Positions 52,033 to 59,990 of a DNA stretch of 64,000 bases are shown piece by piece. Under the pieces are notes generated by a model that saw only the letters and a program-made list of their open reading frames with translations, was not told where the DNA came from and ran no database searches. Position numbers and translations under genes: made by a program. Source of the DNA: Candidatus Poribacteria bacterium. GTDB taxonomy: Bacteria; Poribacteria; WGA-4E; PCPOR2b. The stretch covers positions 1 to 64,000 of the forward strand of contig PYIZ01000033.1 in NCBI GenBank assembly GCA_003635265.1, read 5' to 3'. Within the stretch, counting starts at the first letter, position 1; every line of letters starts with the position of its first letter.

Positions 52033-52881
52033 ATGAACAGTGTCGTAACAAGATTAGGCATTCTCTCCGTCACTTTGACGGTTATGAGTTTTATCTCGAT
52101 GAACGTGAGCGAAGCTCGAATCGAGCCCGAAGATATCGTTGCGATGTGGCTTTTTGATGAGGTCGAGAAGGATGTGACGAAAGACCTCTCTGGTAACCTG
52201 CATCATGCGACGCTGGTGGGAAACCCGGAGTTGGTGGAAGGGAAATTCGGCAAGGCATTTGCCTTTGGGAAGGGCAAGTATCTGGAGGTGCCGCACCATA
52301 GAAAGTTACAGATCAAGGAGGTCATCTCCATCTCTGTATGGGTAAAAAGACCACTCCGGCAGGATGCAAACGATATTGCTGAAGCACCTTTTTATATTAT
52401 GGATAAGGGTGGAAACTGGGGATTTGGTCAGCAGGGACAGGCGAATTATGGAATAGCACTTCACAAGATTCTCAAGAATATGTTCTTTTTCTTTTTTCGA
52501 GGTGGGTTCCGAGGAGTGGAAGGTATCCCTGACGATCAGTGGCATCATTATGTCGCTGTTGCCAAACATAATGAGGCTGATCCTAAGATTTATATTGATG
52601 GAATTCCGCGGGAGATCGCGCTCCGGGATGGCGAAAAGAGAATAGCGCTGTTCCCGGATTCCAAGAGGAATTTGCATATTGGTGCACTAATCCCGGAGAG
52701 ATTTGATTCTTTCAGTGAAAATGTGATCGACGAATTGGTCATATTTAATGCTGTCTTAAATGAAGCTGAAGTTATAAAACTCAAGTCAGGGATAGAGAAT
52801 ACCTTGTTCGATGTTTCCGCATCTGGCAAACTTGCGACGACTTGGGGAAACCTAAAGCGAGGTTGGTACATCCTTCCCTGA
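52033..52881 (+). CDS. Exported LamG (concanavalin A-like) domain protein
   Basis: A 282-residue exported protein. A signal peptide (about 1-29) is followed by a LamG/concanavalin-like jelly roll: VAMWLFDEV with DLSGN and HHATLVG, then FGKAFAFGKGKYLEVPHH, SVWVKR, GIPDDQWHHYVAV and ERFDSFSENVIDELVIFNAVL. Such domains bind carbohydrate or protein ligands at the cell surface. No catalytic motif is seen. It follows the DUF62 gene by 17 bases, so the two exported proteins form one unit. Role unknown. Confidence 0.83.
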   Translation: MNSVVTRLGILSVTLTVMSFISMNVSEARIEPEDIVAMWLFDEVEKDVTKDLSGNLHHATLVGNPELVEGKFGKAFAFGKGKYLEVPHHRKLQIKEVISISVWVKRPLRQDANDIAEAPFYIMDKGGNWGFGQQGQANYGIALHKILKNMFFFFFRGGFRGVEGIPDDQWHHYVAVAKHNEADPKIYIDGIPREIALRDGEKRIALFPDSKRNLHIGALIPERFDSFSENVIDELVIFNAVLNEAEVIKLKSGIENTLFDVSASGKLATTWGNLKRGWYILP

Positions 52882-52908
52882 TTCATCAGAGGTTGAACAG
52901 GTTTCTGA

Positions 52909-52937
52909 TTGATTAACATCTTGGAATTTGATATAAT
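52909..52937 (+). promoter_or_regulatory. σ70 promoter upstream of the Gfo/Idh/MocA gene at 53022
   Basis: ttgatt (52909-52914) and a perfect tataat (52932-52937) are 17 bases apart, placing the transcript start about 80 bases before the ATG at 53022. Confidence 0.75.
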
Positions 52938-53021
52938 GAGCAGCATCAATTGAATCTCGATTCTTCAAACTTGGAAGATTCATTATAAACTGCCACCCCG
53001 ATTTTTTGAGGAGATAAATTT

Positions 53022-54068
53022 ATGGCAAAAACATATAGAGTTGGAATCATTGGTTGTGGCGGGATGGGGAGGTCTCACGCTAACGCTTGGTCCACCACCG
53101 GTCGTGCTGAAGTGGTGACTGCTGCGGATATGAATTCAGAAGCTGCATCTAAACTGGCGAACGAGTTTTCACTGCCAACGCATTATACCGATGTCCATGA
53201 AATGTTTGAAAAAGAGACGTTGGATGTTGTAAGCATTACAACATGGCAGAGTGTTCGTGCAGAACTTACACTGATTGCTGCCGAAGCAGGGGTGTCCGGG
53301 ATTCTGGGTGAAAAACCGATGAGCGCATCTTACGGTGAGGCACAGGACATGATGGCCGCCTGTGATAAGAGTGGAACCAAGCTCGTCATCGGACATCAAC
53401 GGCGTTTTATGCCCCAGAATTGCGAGGCGCGGAGACTCATTCAAGAGGGCGCAATCGGTGAACCACAGGCGATGTTGCGTCGCGATGGGTACGGCTTGCT
53501 TAATCGAGGGACACACGAAATTGATGAAATGCGCTACATACTTGGCGATCCGGAACCGCTCTGGTTAATTGGACAGGTGTCGCGTCGGACAGACAAGTGG
53601 GAACGGCGGGTGCGTTGTGAAGACGTATGTATGGGCGAAATTTGCTTTGAGGGCGGCATCCGCGGAATTTATGAAAGCGATCTCCCCGATCCTGGACTGC
53701 GTGGCGATGCTGTTTACGGGAGCGATGGCCAACTCAGGCGCGGCGCAGATGGCACGATTGAGTTACTGAATAGCAAAGTCGCAGGTTGGCAGACCATCAC
53801 CCCACGTCAGAGTGAACCGAACCAATACGAAGAAATGATTGCGTGGCTCGATGGGGAGATTGAGGAACATCGTAACGCAGGAAGACACGCTGCTACTACT
53901 ATGGCAATCCTGATGGCGATTTATGAATCTTTGCGGATTAAGGATGTTGTCAATTTTCCGTTAACCACACGCCCCAATCCACTAGATTTAATGGTTGAAG
54001 GCGGTATGTTACCTGTATTTGTGGAAGGACGTTACGATATTCGCGCTCCATTTCCAGAACAACAGTAG
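53022..54068 (+). CDS. Gfo/Idh/MocA family oxidoreductase
   Basis: A 348-residue NAD(P)-dependent oxidoreductase. The Rossmann motif is IIGCGGMGR, the lysine motif is GEKPMSA, and the Asp/His position reads NRGTHEIDEMRY with His-Glu-x-Asp. gaggagata precedes the ATG, and a strong promoter lies upstream. It is separated by 96 bases from the PEP-synthase-like gene, with which it has no obvious functional link. Substrate unknown. Confidence 0.85.
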   Translation: MAKTYRVGIIGCGGMGRSHANAWSTTGRAEVVTAADMNSEAASKLANEFSLPTHYTDVHEMFEKETLDVVSITTWQSVRAELTLIAAEAGVSGILGEKPMSASYGEAQDMMAACDKSGTKLVIGHQRRFMPQNCEARRLIQEGAIGEPQAMLRRDGYGLLNRGTHEIDEMRYILGDPEPLWLIGQVSRRTDKWERRVRCEDVCMGEICFEGGIRGIYESDLPDPGLRGDAVYGSDGQLRRGADGTIELLNSKVAGWQTITPRQSEPNQYEEMIAWLDGEIEEHRNAGRHAATTMAILMAIYESLRIKDVVNFPLTTRPNPLDLMVEGGMLPVFVEGRYDIRAPFPEQQ

Positions 54069-54164
54069 AATTAAACATCGTAAGCGTTCACAGAAAACAA
54101 GAATCAAGCGGTGTATCGAAGTTCGCCGTTCTTGTTTTTCCATTACACATTACGTTTCGCATCT

Positions 54165-56690
54165 ATGACATGGATTAAACATTTTGCAGAAATTGGTGAC
54201 TCAGATCTCCCGCTTGTCGGTGGAAAAGGTTTCAATCTTGGCAGGTTGACGGCAGCGGGGTTTCTTGTGCCACCCGGATTCTGTGTGACAACAGACGCTT
54301 ATCGTACCACCCTTGAAACGGTTGATACGCAGAATAGCGAAGCGGTCCAAGCGGCTGCACTGCCGGAGTTACTTCAGTCGGAGATTTTAGCGGCTTATAA
54401 CCAATTGGGTACAAATTCGGTTGCGGTGCGCTCGTCTGCTACCGCAGAAGATCTCCCTGATGCCAGTTTTGCCGGACAGCAGGATACCTTCCTAAATGTA
54501 TCTGGGAAATCTGAACTTTTGGAGAAGATTCAGGCGTGCTGGGCATCGCTATGGTCAGACCGTGCTGTTGCCTATCGTCGTGAACACGGCATTGAGGATG
54601 CACAGTTGGCGATGGCGGTTGTGGTACAGGCGATGGTCGATGCTGAGGTTTGCGGTGTTATGTTTACCCGCAACCCGACAGGCGGGGATGAACTCGTCAT
54701 TGAGTCAAACTGGGGCTTGGGTGAGTCGGTTGTTTCCGGAAACATTACCCCCGATCATTTTATGATTTCACGAGAAACGGGAAATCTCATCCGTGAGACC
54801 GTAGTAAGCAAACGGAAAATGATCACACGCGAGGGAGTGCAAGCAGTCCCAATCGGTCAACGAGAGATTCCAAGTCTACAACGTGGACAGGTTGCTGAAC
54901 TTGGTCAGCTTGGTATGCAGGTGGACGCGTTCTATGGTGCGCCCCAAGATGTCGAATGGGCATACGCCAAAGGGCAATTCTATTTGCTGCAGGCACGTCC
55001 CATAACCACACTCACAGACGCAGCAGAGATTGAACAGCTACGTCGTCAGGAGATTGAGGCACTCCAGAAAAAAGCCGATGAAGGTGGAACGGTCTGGAGT
55101 CGATACAATCTCGCCGAAGTCTTACCCGCTCCTCTCCCCATGACATGGACAATCATGCAGGAATTTATGTCAGGTCGAGGTGGGTTTGGGCTAACCTGTC
55201 GTGAGTTGGGATACCTTCCTAGTCGCAGGTTTGATGAGGAGGGCGTGCTAGATCTAATCTGCGGACGCCTCTTCTTCAACTTGAGTCGAGAAGTAGAATT
55301 TAATTTTCATGGATTTCTGTTTGAACACGATTTTCAGCAACTCAAACGGGATCCACACAAAGCAATCTATCCCCAGCCGACCCCGAACATCAAGCGTAGT
55401 AATGTCCTGTTTTGGCTCAAATTTCCATACTATATTGCTAAGGCAGTTAGCGCAGAGCTTAAACATGGCAAGATTTGTAAAGACCTTGATAGAATCCTCT
55501 CCGAAAAAGTCTGTCCAACATTTGAACAGTATGTCCAAGAACAAAGACAGATTTCGCTCGAAGAACTGTCAGATCAACAGGTGATTGACAAATTCCACGA
55601 GTGGCGCCAGAAAACACTCAACGACTTTGCTAAGGATGCGCTCAAAGCGACGGTGTTTGCGAGTTTCTCTTATCAGCAGTTGGAAATCACCTTGCAAAAG
55701 TGCTTTAGTGAAGAAGAGGCAAAAGATCTCGCTCGACTGTTAATCACAGGATTGGAAGGCGACCTAACCGTTGATGCGAATCTAAAAATGTGGGAAATCG
55801 CACAGGGCGAACTTACACTGGAAGATTTCTTGGAGAAACACGGGCATCGATCGGTCGGCGAATTTGAGCTGGCACAGCCCCGCTGGCGCGAGGACCCTTC
55901 CTACGTCGAACAAATTATCGCATCGTTCCGCACTAATCCCGACGCTAATCCGACTAAGCATCTTCAAGCCCAAAGGGCAAATCGGGAGAAAGCGAAACGG
56001 AGATTGACACGGTTACCGGTAAACAAAGCCGCCGCGTTTCGGAAACGGATCAACAAGGTTCTTGACCTCATACAACGGTACATGCCGTTCCGGGAGACCG
56101 CGAAGTTTTATCTCATGCTTGGCTACGAATTAATCCGAAACGCCTTGCTCGAACTCGATCGACGCTATCAACTTGACGGCGGTATCTTCTATCTTGTACC
56201 TGATGAATTGGATCGACTCATCCAGGGAGAAGACCTCCAAGCAATCATTGAGGAACGCAAAACAACCCGATCGCGATTATTAAAGATTGAACTGCCGGAT
56301 GTTATCTACAGCGATATCCTTAACCGTGTCGGTGAGCCTCAAGCGATTGAAGCAAAAGATGAGATTCAGGGAGTTGGAGTGTCGGTTGGCGTTGCTACCG
56401 GTGAGGCGTATGTCCTCCGAGATGCAGCCGATGCACAAATTGCTGGCAAAAATTATGTCTTGGTCTGTCCTTCAACAGATCCGGGTTGGACGCCGCTCTT
56501 TCTTCACGCCGCTGCGTTGGTGATGGAGTATGGTGGTATGCTGTCGCATGGTGCTATCGTTGCGCGGGAATATGGCATTCCGGCGGTAGTCAACATTGCC
56601 GCCGCAACACAACGCCTTCAATCCGGTCAACGGCTGCGGGTTGACGGTGGTCGAGGGATTGTCTCAATTTTGGATGATGAATCTGTGTAA
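54165..56690 (+). CDS. PEP synthase/rifampicin phosphotransferase-like enzyme
   Basis: An 841-residue ATP-grasp/swivelling-His enzyme. The N-terminus opens with LVGGKGFNLGRLTAAGF and continues with AVRSSATAEDLPDASFAGQQDTFLNV, typical of the nucleotide-binding domain of PEP synthase and pyruvate phosphate dikinase. The C-terminus ends shortly after the phosphohistidine loop GGMLSHGAIVARE with H795, so there is no PEP-binding TIM barrel. That three-part order (ATP domain, a long middle region, His domain) is the one known for rifampicin phosphotransferase, although a different substrate is possible. I start at the ATG at 54165; an upstream GTG at 54111 would translate a dispersed repeat. Confidence 0.8.
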   Translation: MTWIKHFAEIGDSDLPLVGGKGFNLGRLTAAGFLVPPGFCVTTDAYRTTLETVDTQNSEAVQAAALPELLQSEILAAYNQLGTNSVAVRSSATAEDLPDASFAGQQDTFLNVSGKSELLEKIQACWASLWSDRAVAYRREHGIEDAQLAMAVVVQAMVDAEVCGVMFTRNPTGGDELVIESNWGLGESVVSGNITPDHFMISRETGNLIRETVVSKRKMITREGVQAVPIGQREIPSLQRGQVAELGQLGMQVDAFYGAPQDVEWAYAKGQFYLLQARPITTLTDAAEIEQLRRQEIEALQKKADEGGTVWSRYNLAEVLPAPLPMTWTIMQEFMSGRGGFGLTCRELGYLPSRRFDEEGVLDLICGRLFFNLSREVEFNFHGFLFEHDFQQLKRDPHKAIYPQPTPNIKRSNVLFWLKFPYYIAKAVSAELKHGKICKDLDRILSEKVCPTFEQYVQEQRQISLEELSDQQVIDKFHEWRQKTLNDFAKDALKATVFASFSYQQLEITLQKCFSEEEAKDLARLLITGLEGDLTVDANLKMWEIAQGELTLEDFLEKHGHRSVGEFELAQPRWREDPSYVEQIIASFRTNPDANPTKHLQAQRANREKAKRRLTRLPVNKAAAFRKRINKVLDLIQRYMPFRETAKFYLMLGYELIRNALLELDRRYQLDGGIFYLVPDELDRLIQGEDLQAIIEERKTTRSRLLKIELPDVIYSDILNRVGEPQAIEAKDEIQGVGVSVGVATGEAYVLRDAADAQIAGKNYVLVCPSTDPGWTPLFLHAAALVMEYGGMLSHGAIVAREYGIPAVVNIAAATQRLQSGQRLRVDGGRGIVSILDDESV

Positions 56691-56774
56691 TGAGTCCTTC
56701 GTTCACAATTAATAACCTCTCGGTCAAATTAACCTACGTCTGCAATAAATTTTAACGATTCATCGTAATCATAC

Positions 56775-56803
56775 TTGACAAAGATTTCTAATCGTTGTAA
56801 ACT
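56775..56803 (+). promoter_or_regulatory. σ70 promoter upstream of nadA
   Basis: ttgaca (56775-56780) and taaact (56798-56803) are separated by 17 bases. The leader to the ATG at 56937 would be about 125 bases; no known riboswitch was recognised in it. Confidence 0.65.
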
Positions 56804-56936
56804 CTAGGGTAATCCAACAAACACCAACGATTTCTCCCATTTTTGACTGTATGCTGAGAAGATCTTCAGAACTTAGGAAATACATATCAGAAATTTGAGG
56901 CGAAAGAAACTCCGATAGATTCAGGGGTGAGAAGAA

Positions 56937-58046
56937 ATGAATTCCCAACCAACAATATCCCAAAACAATATAGATGAATCCGCACTGAGCGTGGAAAGTG
57001 TGAAGAAAGAGCTTTATAAAAGAAACCATCCCAGCTTAATGCCAATTGACATCGAAGCGCATGCGGAAACAGTGTATCAGATATTAAAACTGAAGGAAAA
57101 ACATAATGTGGTGATGCTGGGCCACAATTACATGGAGCCTCTTGTATTCGGTTTATCGACAAAAAGTGAGCAGGGCGATTCACTTGGGTTGAGCATGTAT
57201 GCTGCAAAAACCGATGCGCCGTACATTCTCTTTAATGGGGTCCCCTTCATGGCAGAAACCGCGAAAATCCTCAATCCTTCAAAGACAGTTCTCGCTGCGG
57301 ATAAGACAGCGGGTTGCTCTTTGGCAGATAATTTTGGAGCTGAAGAAGTACGAAAGTTGAAGGTGCTATATCCGGGCGTCCCGGTAATGATTTACATCAA
57401 TAGCTACGCCGATGCGAAGGCGGAATCGGACATCTGTTGCACGTCCGCAAATGCTGCCCAAATAGCCCGAGAAATGCCGGGTAATGAGATTCTGTTTGTA
57501 CCTGATATTTTCTTCGCAGAGAATTTGGAGGAGGAACTTAAGGGGACGAAAACAGTTTTCTACCCCGGTAAAGGCAACCAAGAGAGAGGAGCAGTATGTG
57601 AAGTGCACGAAAAATTCCTGCTTTCCGACCTTTTAGCAATCCGTAATTCCTTTGACATCCCCAAAGGTCATCCCACAAGGATACTTTATGCACACTGGGA
57701 ATGTCGTCCCGAAGTGCTTCAGGAAGCCGATTTTTACGGCAGTACCAGTCAGATAGGGCAGGACATTGCGAAAAGGGTAGCGGAAAATCGATTGGAACGT
57801 GCTTTTGTTGCTTCCGAGTGCGAACTGACCTCTAATTTGGCACAAGAATTTCCAACTGTACAATTTTCGACAGCATGTTCGGTACGGTGTTCCCACATGG
57901 CGAAAGTCACCCTTGATAAAGTGCTTAACGTCCTACAGGCACTGGATAAAGGCGATGATTTGAGTCCGCACGAGGTTACCCTTATGCCGGAGGTCATTGA
58001 ACGGGCAAGAACCCCAATTGAACGGATGCTTGAGTTAAGTGCGTGA
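56937..58046 (+). CDS. nadA: Quinolinate synthase
   Basis: A 369-residue [4Fe-4S] enzyme that condenses iminoaspartate with dihydroxyacetone phosphate to quinolinate in NAD synthesis. Expected motifs are LGHNYMEP (61-68), GCSLAD with C127, HWECRPE with C256, and a C-terminal C318 in RCSHM; these three cysteines can hold the cluster. The protein fits the three-fold repeat of NadA. The gene stands alone: nadB and nadC are not in the window. A promoter lies at 56775-56803 and a shared bidirectional terminator follows at 58076-58109. Confidence 0.92.
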   Translation: MNSQPTISQNNIDESALSVESVKKELYKRNHPSLMPIDIEAHAETVYQILKLKEKHNVVMLGHNYMEPLVFGLSTKSEQGDSLGLSMYAAKTDAPYILFNGVPFMAETAKILNPSKTVLAADKTAGCSLADNFGAEEVRKLKVLYPGVPVMIYINSYADAKAESDICCTSANAAQIAREMPGNEILFVPDIFFAENLEEELKGTKTVFYPGKGNQERGAVCEVHEKFLLSDLLAIRNSFDIPKGHPTRILYAHWECRPEVLQEADFYGSTSQIGQDIAKRVAENRLERAFVASECELTSNLAQEFPTVQFSTACSVRCSHMAKVTLDKVLNVLQALDKGDDLSPHEVTLMPEVIERARTPIERMLELSA

Positions 58047-58075
58047 AACATAAAATATCTGAAATTGATAGCAAC

Positions 58076-58109
58076 AAAAAAGGCTCCCATAAACTTGGGA
58101 GCCTTTTTT
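58076..58109. terminator. Bidirectional Rho-independent terminator between nadA and the cold-shock gene
   Basis: aggctccca (58081-58089) pairs exactly with tgggagcct (58096-58104) around a 6-base loop. A-residues before and T-residues after (58076-58080 and 58105-58109) make it usable in both directions, serving nadA on the plus strand and the cold-shock gene on the minus strand. Confidence 0.88.
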
Positions 58110-58146
58110 AATTTATATAATCGGATATCTCGTCGATTTCGATTTG

Positions 58147-58353
58147 TTAACCCTCGAGTCTCACAACGTTTTCCGCCTGATAACCCTTGGGACCTTGTAC
58201 AACTTCAAACTCAACTTCCTCTCCCTCATCAAGGGATTTAAAGCCAGCCCCTTCGATAGCGGAATAATGTATAAACACATCTTCCCCTGAATCGGTGGTG
58301 ATGAATCCGTAACCCTTTTGGTTGCTAAACCATTTAACACGGCCTGTTGCCAT
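58147..58353 (-). CDS. Cold-shock protein (CspA family)
   Basis: A 68-residue single cold-shock domain that binds single-stranded RNA and DNA. RNP1 (KGYGFI) and RNP2 (VFIHY) are intact, and the surrounding GRVKWFS and [10 protein letters not shown] match the family. A near-perfect ribosome site (aaaggaggtg) precedes the ATG. The promoter at 58519-58547 implies a leader of about 160 bases, as in cspA-type genes where a long leader controls translation at low temperature. Which paralogue it corresponds to cannot be told. Confidence 0.95.
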   Translation of the reverse strand: MATGRVKWFSNQKGYGFITTDSGEDVFIHYSAIEGAGFKSLDEGEEVEFEVVQGPKGYQAENVVRLEG

Positions 58354-58518
58354 CTTTTCGCACCTCCTTTCACTTCGGAATATTTAACTGCAAACGTCTC
58401 ATGAAGCTGAAAGAAGCATAGAGGTACAAAATGACAGCAAATCCGGGGAAGAAGCCTCAGTTTTGCACTTCACACAACTTGTAAAGCATTCTTGAATCCA
58501 TTGTACAGTTGCACCTAT

Positions 58519-58547
58519 ATTATACTTAGCTCCTAGTGGAAATGCAA
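58519..58547 (-). promoter_or_regulatory. σ70 promoter of the cold-shock gene with long leader
   Basis: On the minus strand TTGCAT (58547-58542) and a perfect TATAAT (58524-58519) are spaced by 17 bases. The resulting 5' leader of about 160 bases fits thermosensing leaders of cspA-type genes, though its structure was not computed. The rest of the 300-base gap to 58653 shows no gene. Confidence 0.8.
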
Positions 58548-58653
58548 GAATTAAAGGGTGTTCAGACTGTTTTCGACTGATTGCAAGGGCTGATTAGAGA
58601 TTATGGATTTTCCTGTGTAGTGAGAAGTTCTGTTACTCCAACTGCTCGGTCAG

Positions 58654-58893
58654 TCAACGTTTGTCGTGTTGCTGAATGTAGAGTTCAGCGATCTGTTCTT
58701 GCAGTTCAGCAACTTTTTTTCGGAGTTTGCGGCATTCCACTTGGAGTTCGCCGATATCCGCTTGCATCTGTGCGGACTCTTTCCCCACCGCCTTGGTTTT
58801 AGCTTTACGTCTGCGATCAAGCGAATCCTTAATATAGGTGAGGATTACGATTATAACGCTAGTAGATGCGATAATTGCAACAATTTCTACCAT
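58654..58893 (-). CDS. PspB-like mini membrane protein, paralogue 4
   Basis: A 79-residue protein with one N-terminal transmembrane helix (about 2-21), a basic stretch (DRRRKAKTK), then a predicted coiled coil and the shared C-terminal motif (QIAELYIQQHD). Three similar genes lie upstream on the same strand, and all four end in a variant of [IL]-[AT]-[DE]-L followed by a short tail. This copy has lost the P-V-W motif that makes paralogues 1 and 2 resemble PspB. ggagg precedes the ATG. Function unknown; the layout suggests a small membrane-anchored scaffold. Confidence 0.7.
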   Translation of the reverse strand: MVEIVAIIASTSVIIVILTYIKDSLDRRRKAKTKAVGKESAQMQADIGELQVECRKLRKKVAELQEQIAELYIQQHDKR

Positions 58894-58950
58894 GTTTAGA
58901 CCTCCACATTATTCAAAAAACGTATCCCTTAAATAGCATTGCTCACCCCA

Positions 58951-59178
58951 CTACTTTAATTTTTCATCGTGCTGCTGAATATAAAGGTCTGTGAGATATT
59001 CCTTCATTTCATCAACACTCTTTTGGAGCGCGTTGAGATCGGCTTGGATTTGCGTGAGCGCCTCCTGACTAACATCGGTTCTGTTTTCAAATTGATACTT
59101 CCTTTTCACTATGTCACCGATCGTCTGAATAGCTACAATAACAACAATAAATAAGCCTACGAAAAAAACTACTTCCAT
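58951..59178 (-). CDS. PspB-like mini membrane protein, paralogue 3
   Basis: A 75-residue protein: an N-terminal transmembrane helix (MEVVFFVGLFIVVIVAI), a basic turn, a coiled coil (QADLNALQKSVDEMKEYLTDL) and the end YIQQHDEKLK. Its YIQQHD end is the closest match to paralogue 4, so these two are probably a recent duplication. I start at the ATG at 59178, which has ggaggc upstream; an earlier in-frame start at 59229 would add 17 residues with no ribosome site. Function unknown. Confidence 0.7.
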   Translation of the reverse strand: MEVVFFVGLFIVVIVAIQTIGDIVKRKYQFENRTDVSQEALTQIQADLNALQKSVDEMKEYLTDLYIQQHDEKLK

Positions 59179-59268
59179 TATGTTCAAGCCTCCATTTACG
59201 GTGTTAACGCTTATAGTGATGCGATCCAATCATTAAGATTCCTCAATCATAGCTTATTGTTGACCGCT

Positions 59269-59538
59269 TCATCTGTTATTCTTCTGTTGACTGCGTGGTG
59301 TTTTGGCACTTCGATTGTGGTGGATGATGATCAAGTCGGCGATATGCTCGCGAATCTCCTCTAAATCGGTGGAAAGTCTTTGCAGATCCGATTGTAACTG
59401 ATTGTCTTTCTCCTGCGCTTGGTTGGGATGGTATCCGCGCTTCTTTAGGGAGTAAGATATTCCTAACCAGACGGGAATCAGGACGACTACCGTGACTGTT
59501 CCCATCACAATTGCAACAATCGACACAACTGTTGCCAT
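59269..59538 (-). CDS. PspB-like mini membrane protein, paralogue 2
   Basis: An 89-residue protein. The membrane helix is followed by IPVWLGISYSLKKRG, then a coiled coil (LQSDLQRLSTDLEEIREHI) and ADLIIIHH. In PspB of Escherichia coli the membrane segment is followed by LPIWLWLHYS and a coiled coil ending in a similar leucine motif, so the match of P-[VI]-W-L-x-x-[SH]-Y is striking. I start at the ATG at 59538 with ggagga upstream; an ATG at 59553 overlaps the stop codon of paralogue 1 and has no ribosome site. A basic tail (SAKTPRSQQKNNR) is unique to this copy. Function unknown. Confidence 0.73.
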   Translation of the reverse strand: MATVVSIVAIVMGTVTVVVLIPVWLGISYSLKKRGYHPNQAQEKDNQLQSDLQRLSTDLEEIREHIADLIIIHHNRSAKTPRSQQKNNR

Positions 59539-59552
59539 TGGATGTTCCTCCA

Positions 59553-59786
59553 TTATGCGGTATCTTTTGTGATGATGACCAGTTCAGCAATTTGCTCTTT
59601 AAGTTCAGCGATATCTCGTTGAATCTGCGCGATATTCTGCTGAACTTGCTCAAGTTCGCGGTTCGTTAAACCTTTTGTCAACCCGCGCTTTTTGGCGGCG
59701 TAGGAGAGTCCCATCCATACTGGTCCGAGCACAATCGCCGCGAGGCTGACAAAAACAATTATCGTAATCATAATCGTTTCATTCAT
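59553..59786 (-). CDS. PspB-like mini membrane protein, paralogue 1
   Basis: A 77-residue protein and the first of the tandem set. It has a membrane helix, the GPVWMGLSYAAKKRG motif (like LPIWLWLHYS of PspB), then a coiled coil with repeated QIxRDIAEL-type heptads (residues about 40-72) and the end VIITKDTA. aaaggag stands upstream of the ATG at 59786; an earlier frame start at 59846 has no site and would cover the intergenic region. All four paralogues probably derive from this kind of gene. No pspA, pspC or pspF was found nearby. Membrane-stress scaffold is a hypothesis only. Confidence 0.74.
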   Translation of the reverse strand: MNETIMITIIVFVSLAAIVLGPVWMGLSYAAKKRGLTKGLTNRELEQVQQNIAQIQRDIAELKEQIAELVIITKDTA

Positions 59787-59990
59787 AAAATTTCTCCTTT
59801 GGCTTTTGGGATTACAATTACCATTGAAGTATAAGATTTTTGCCATTCTCGGAGAGATTAGTACAAGATTAGTGCACGTTGGCAGAAATATATGGACAGT
59901 TCGAGTAGGGTTCCGATTGCATTTAACAGTACCGTTCCGCCGGAAAGCGGCAGCCCATTATGCGCTCGGGCTGTATTAAACCTACCCAAC

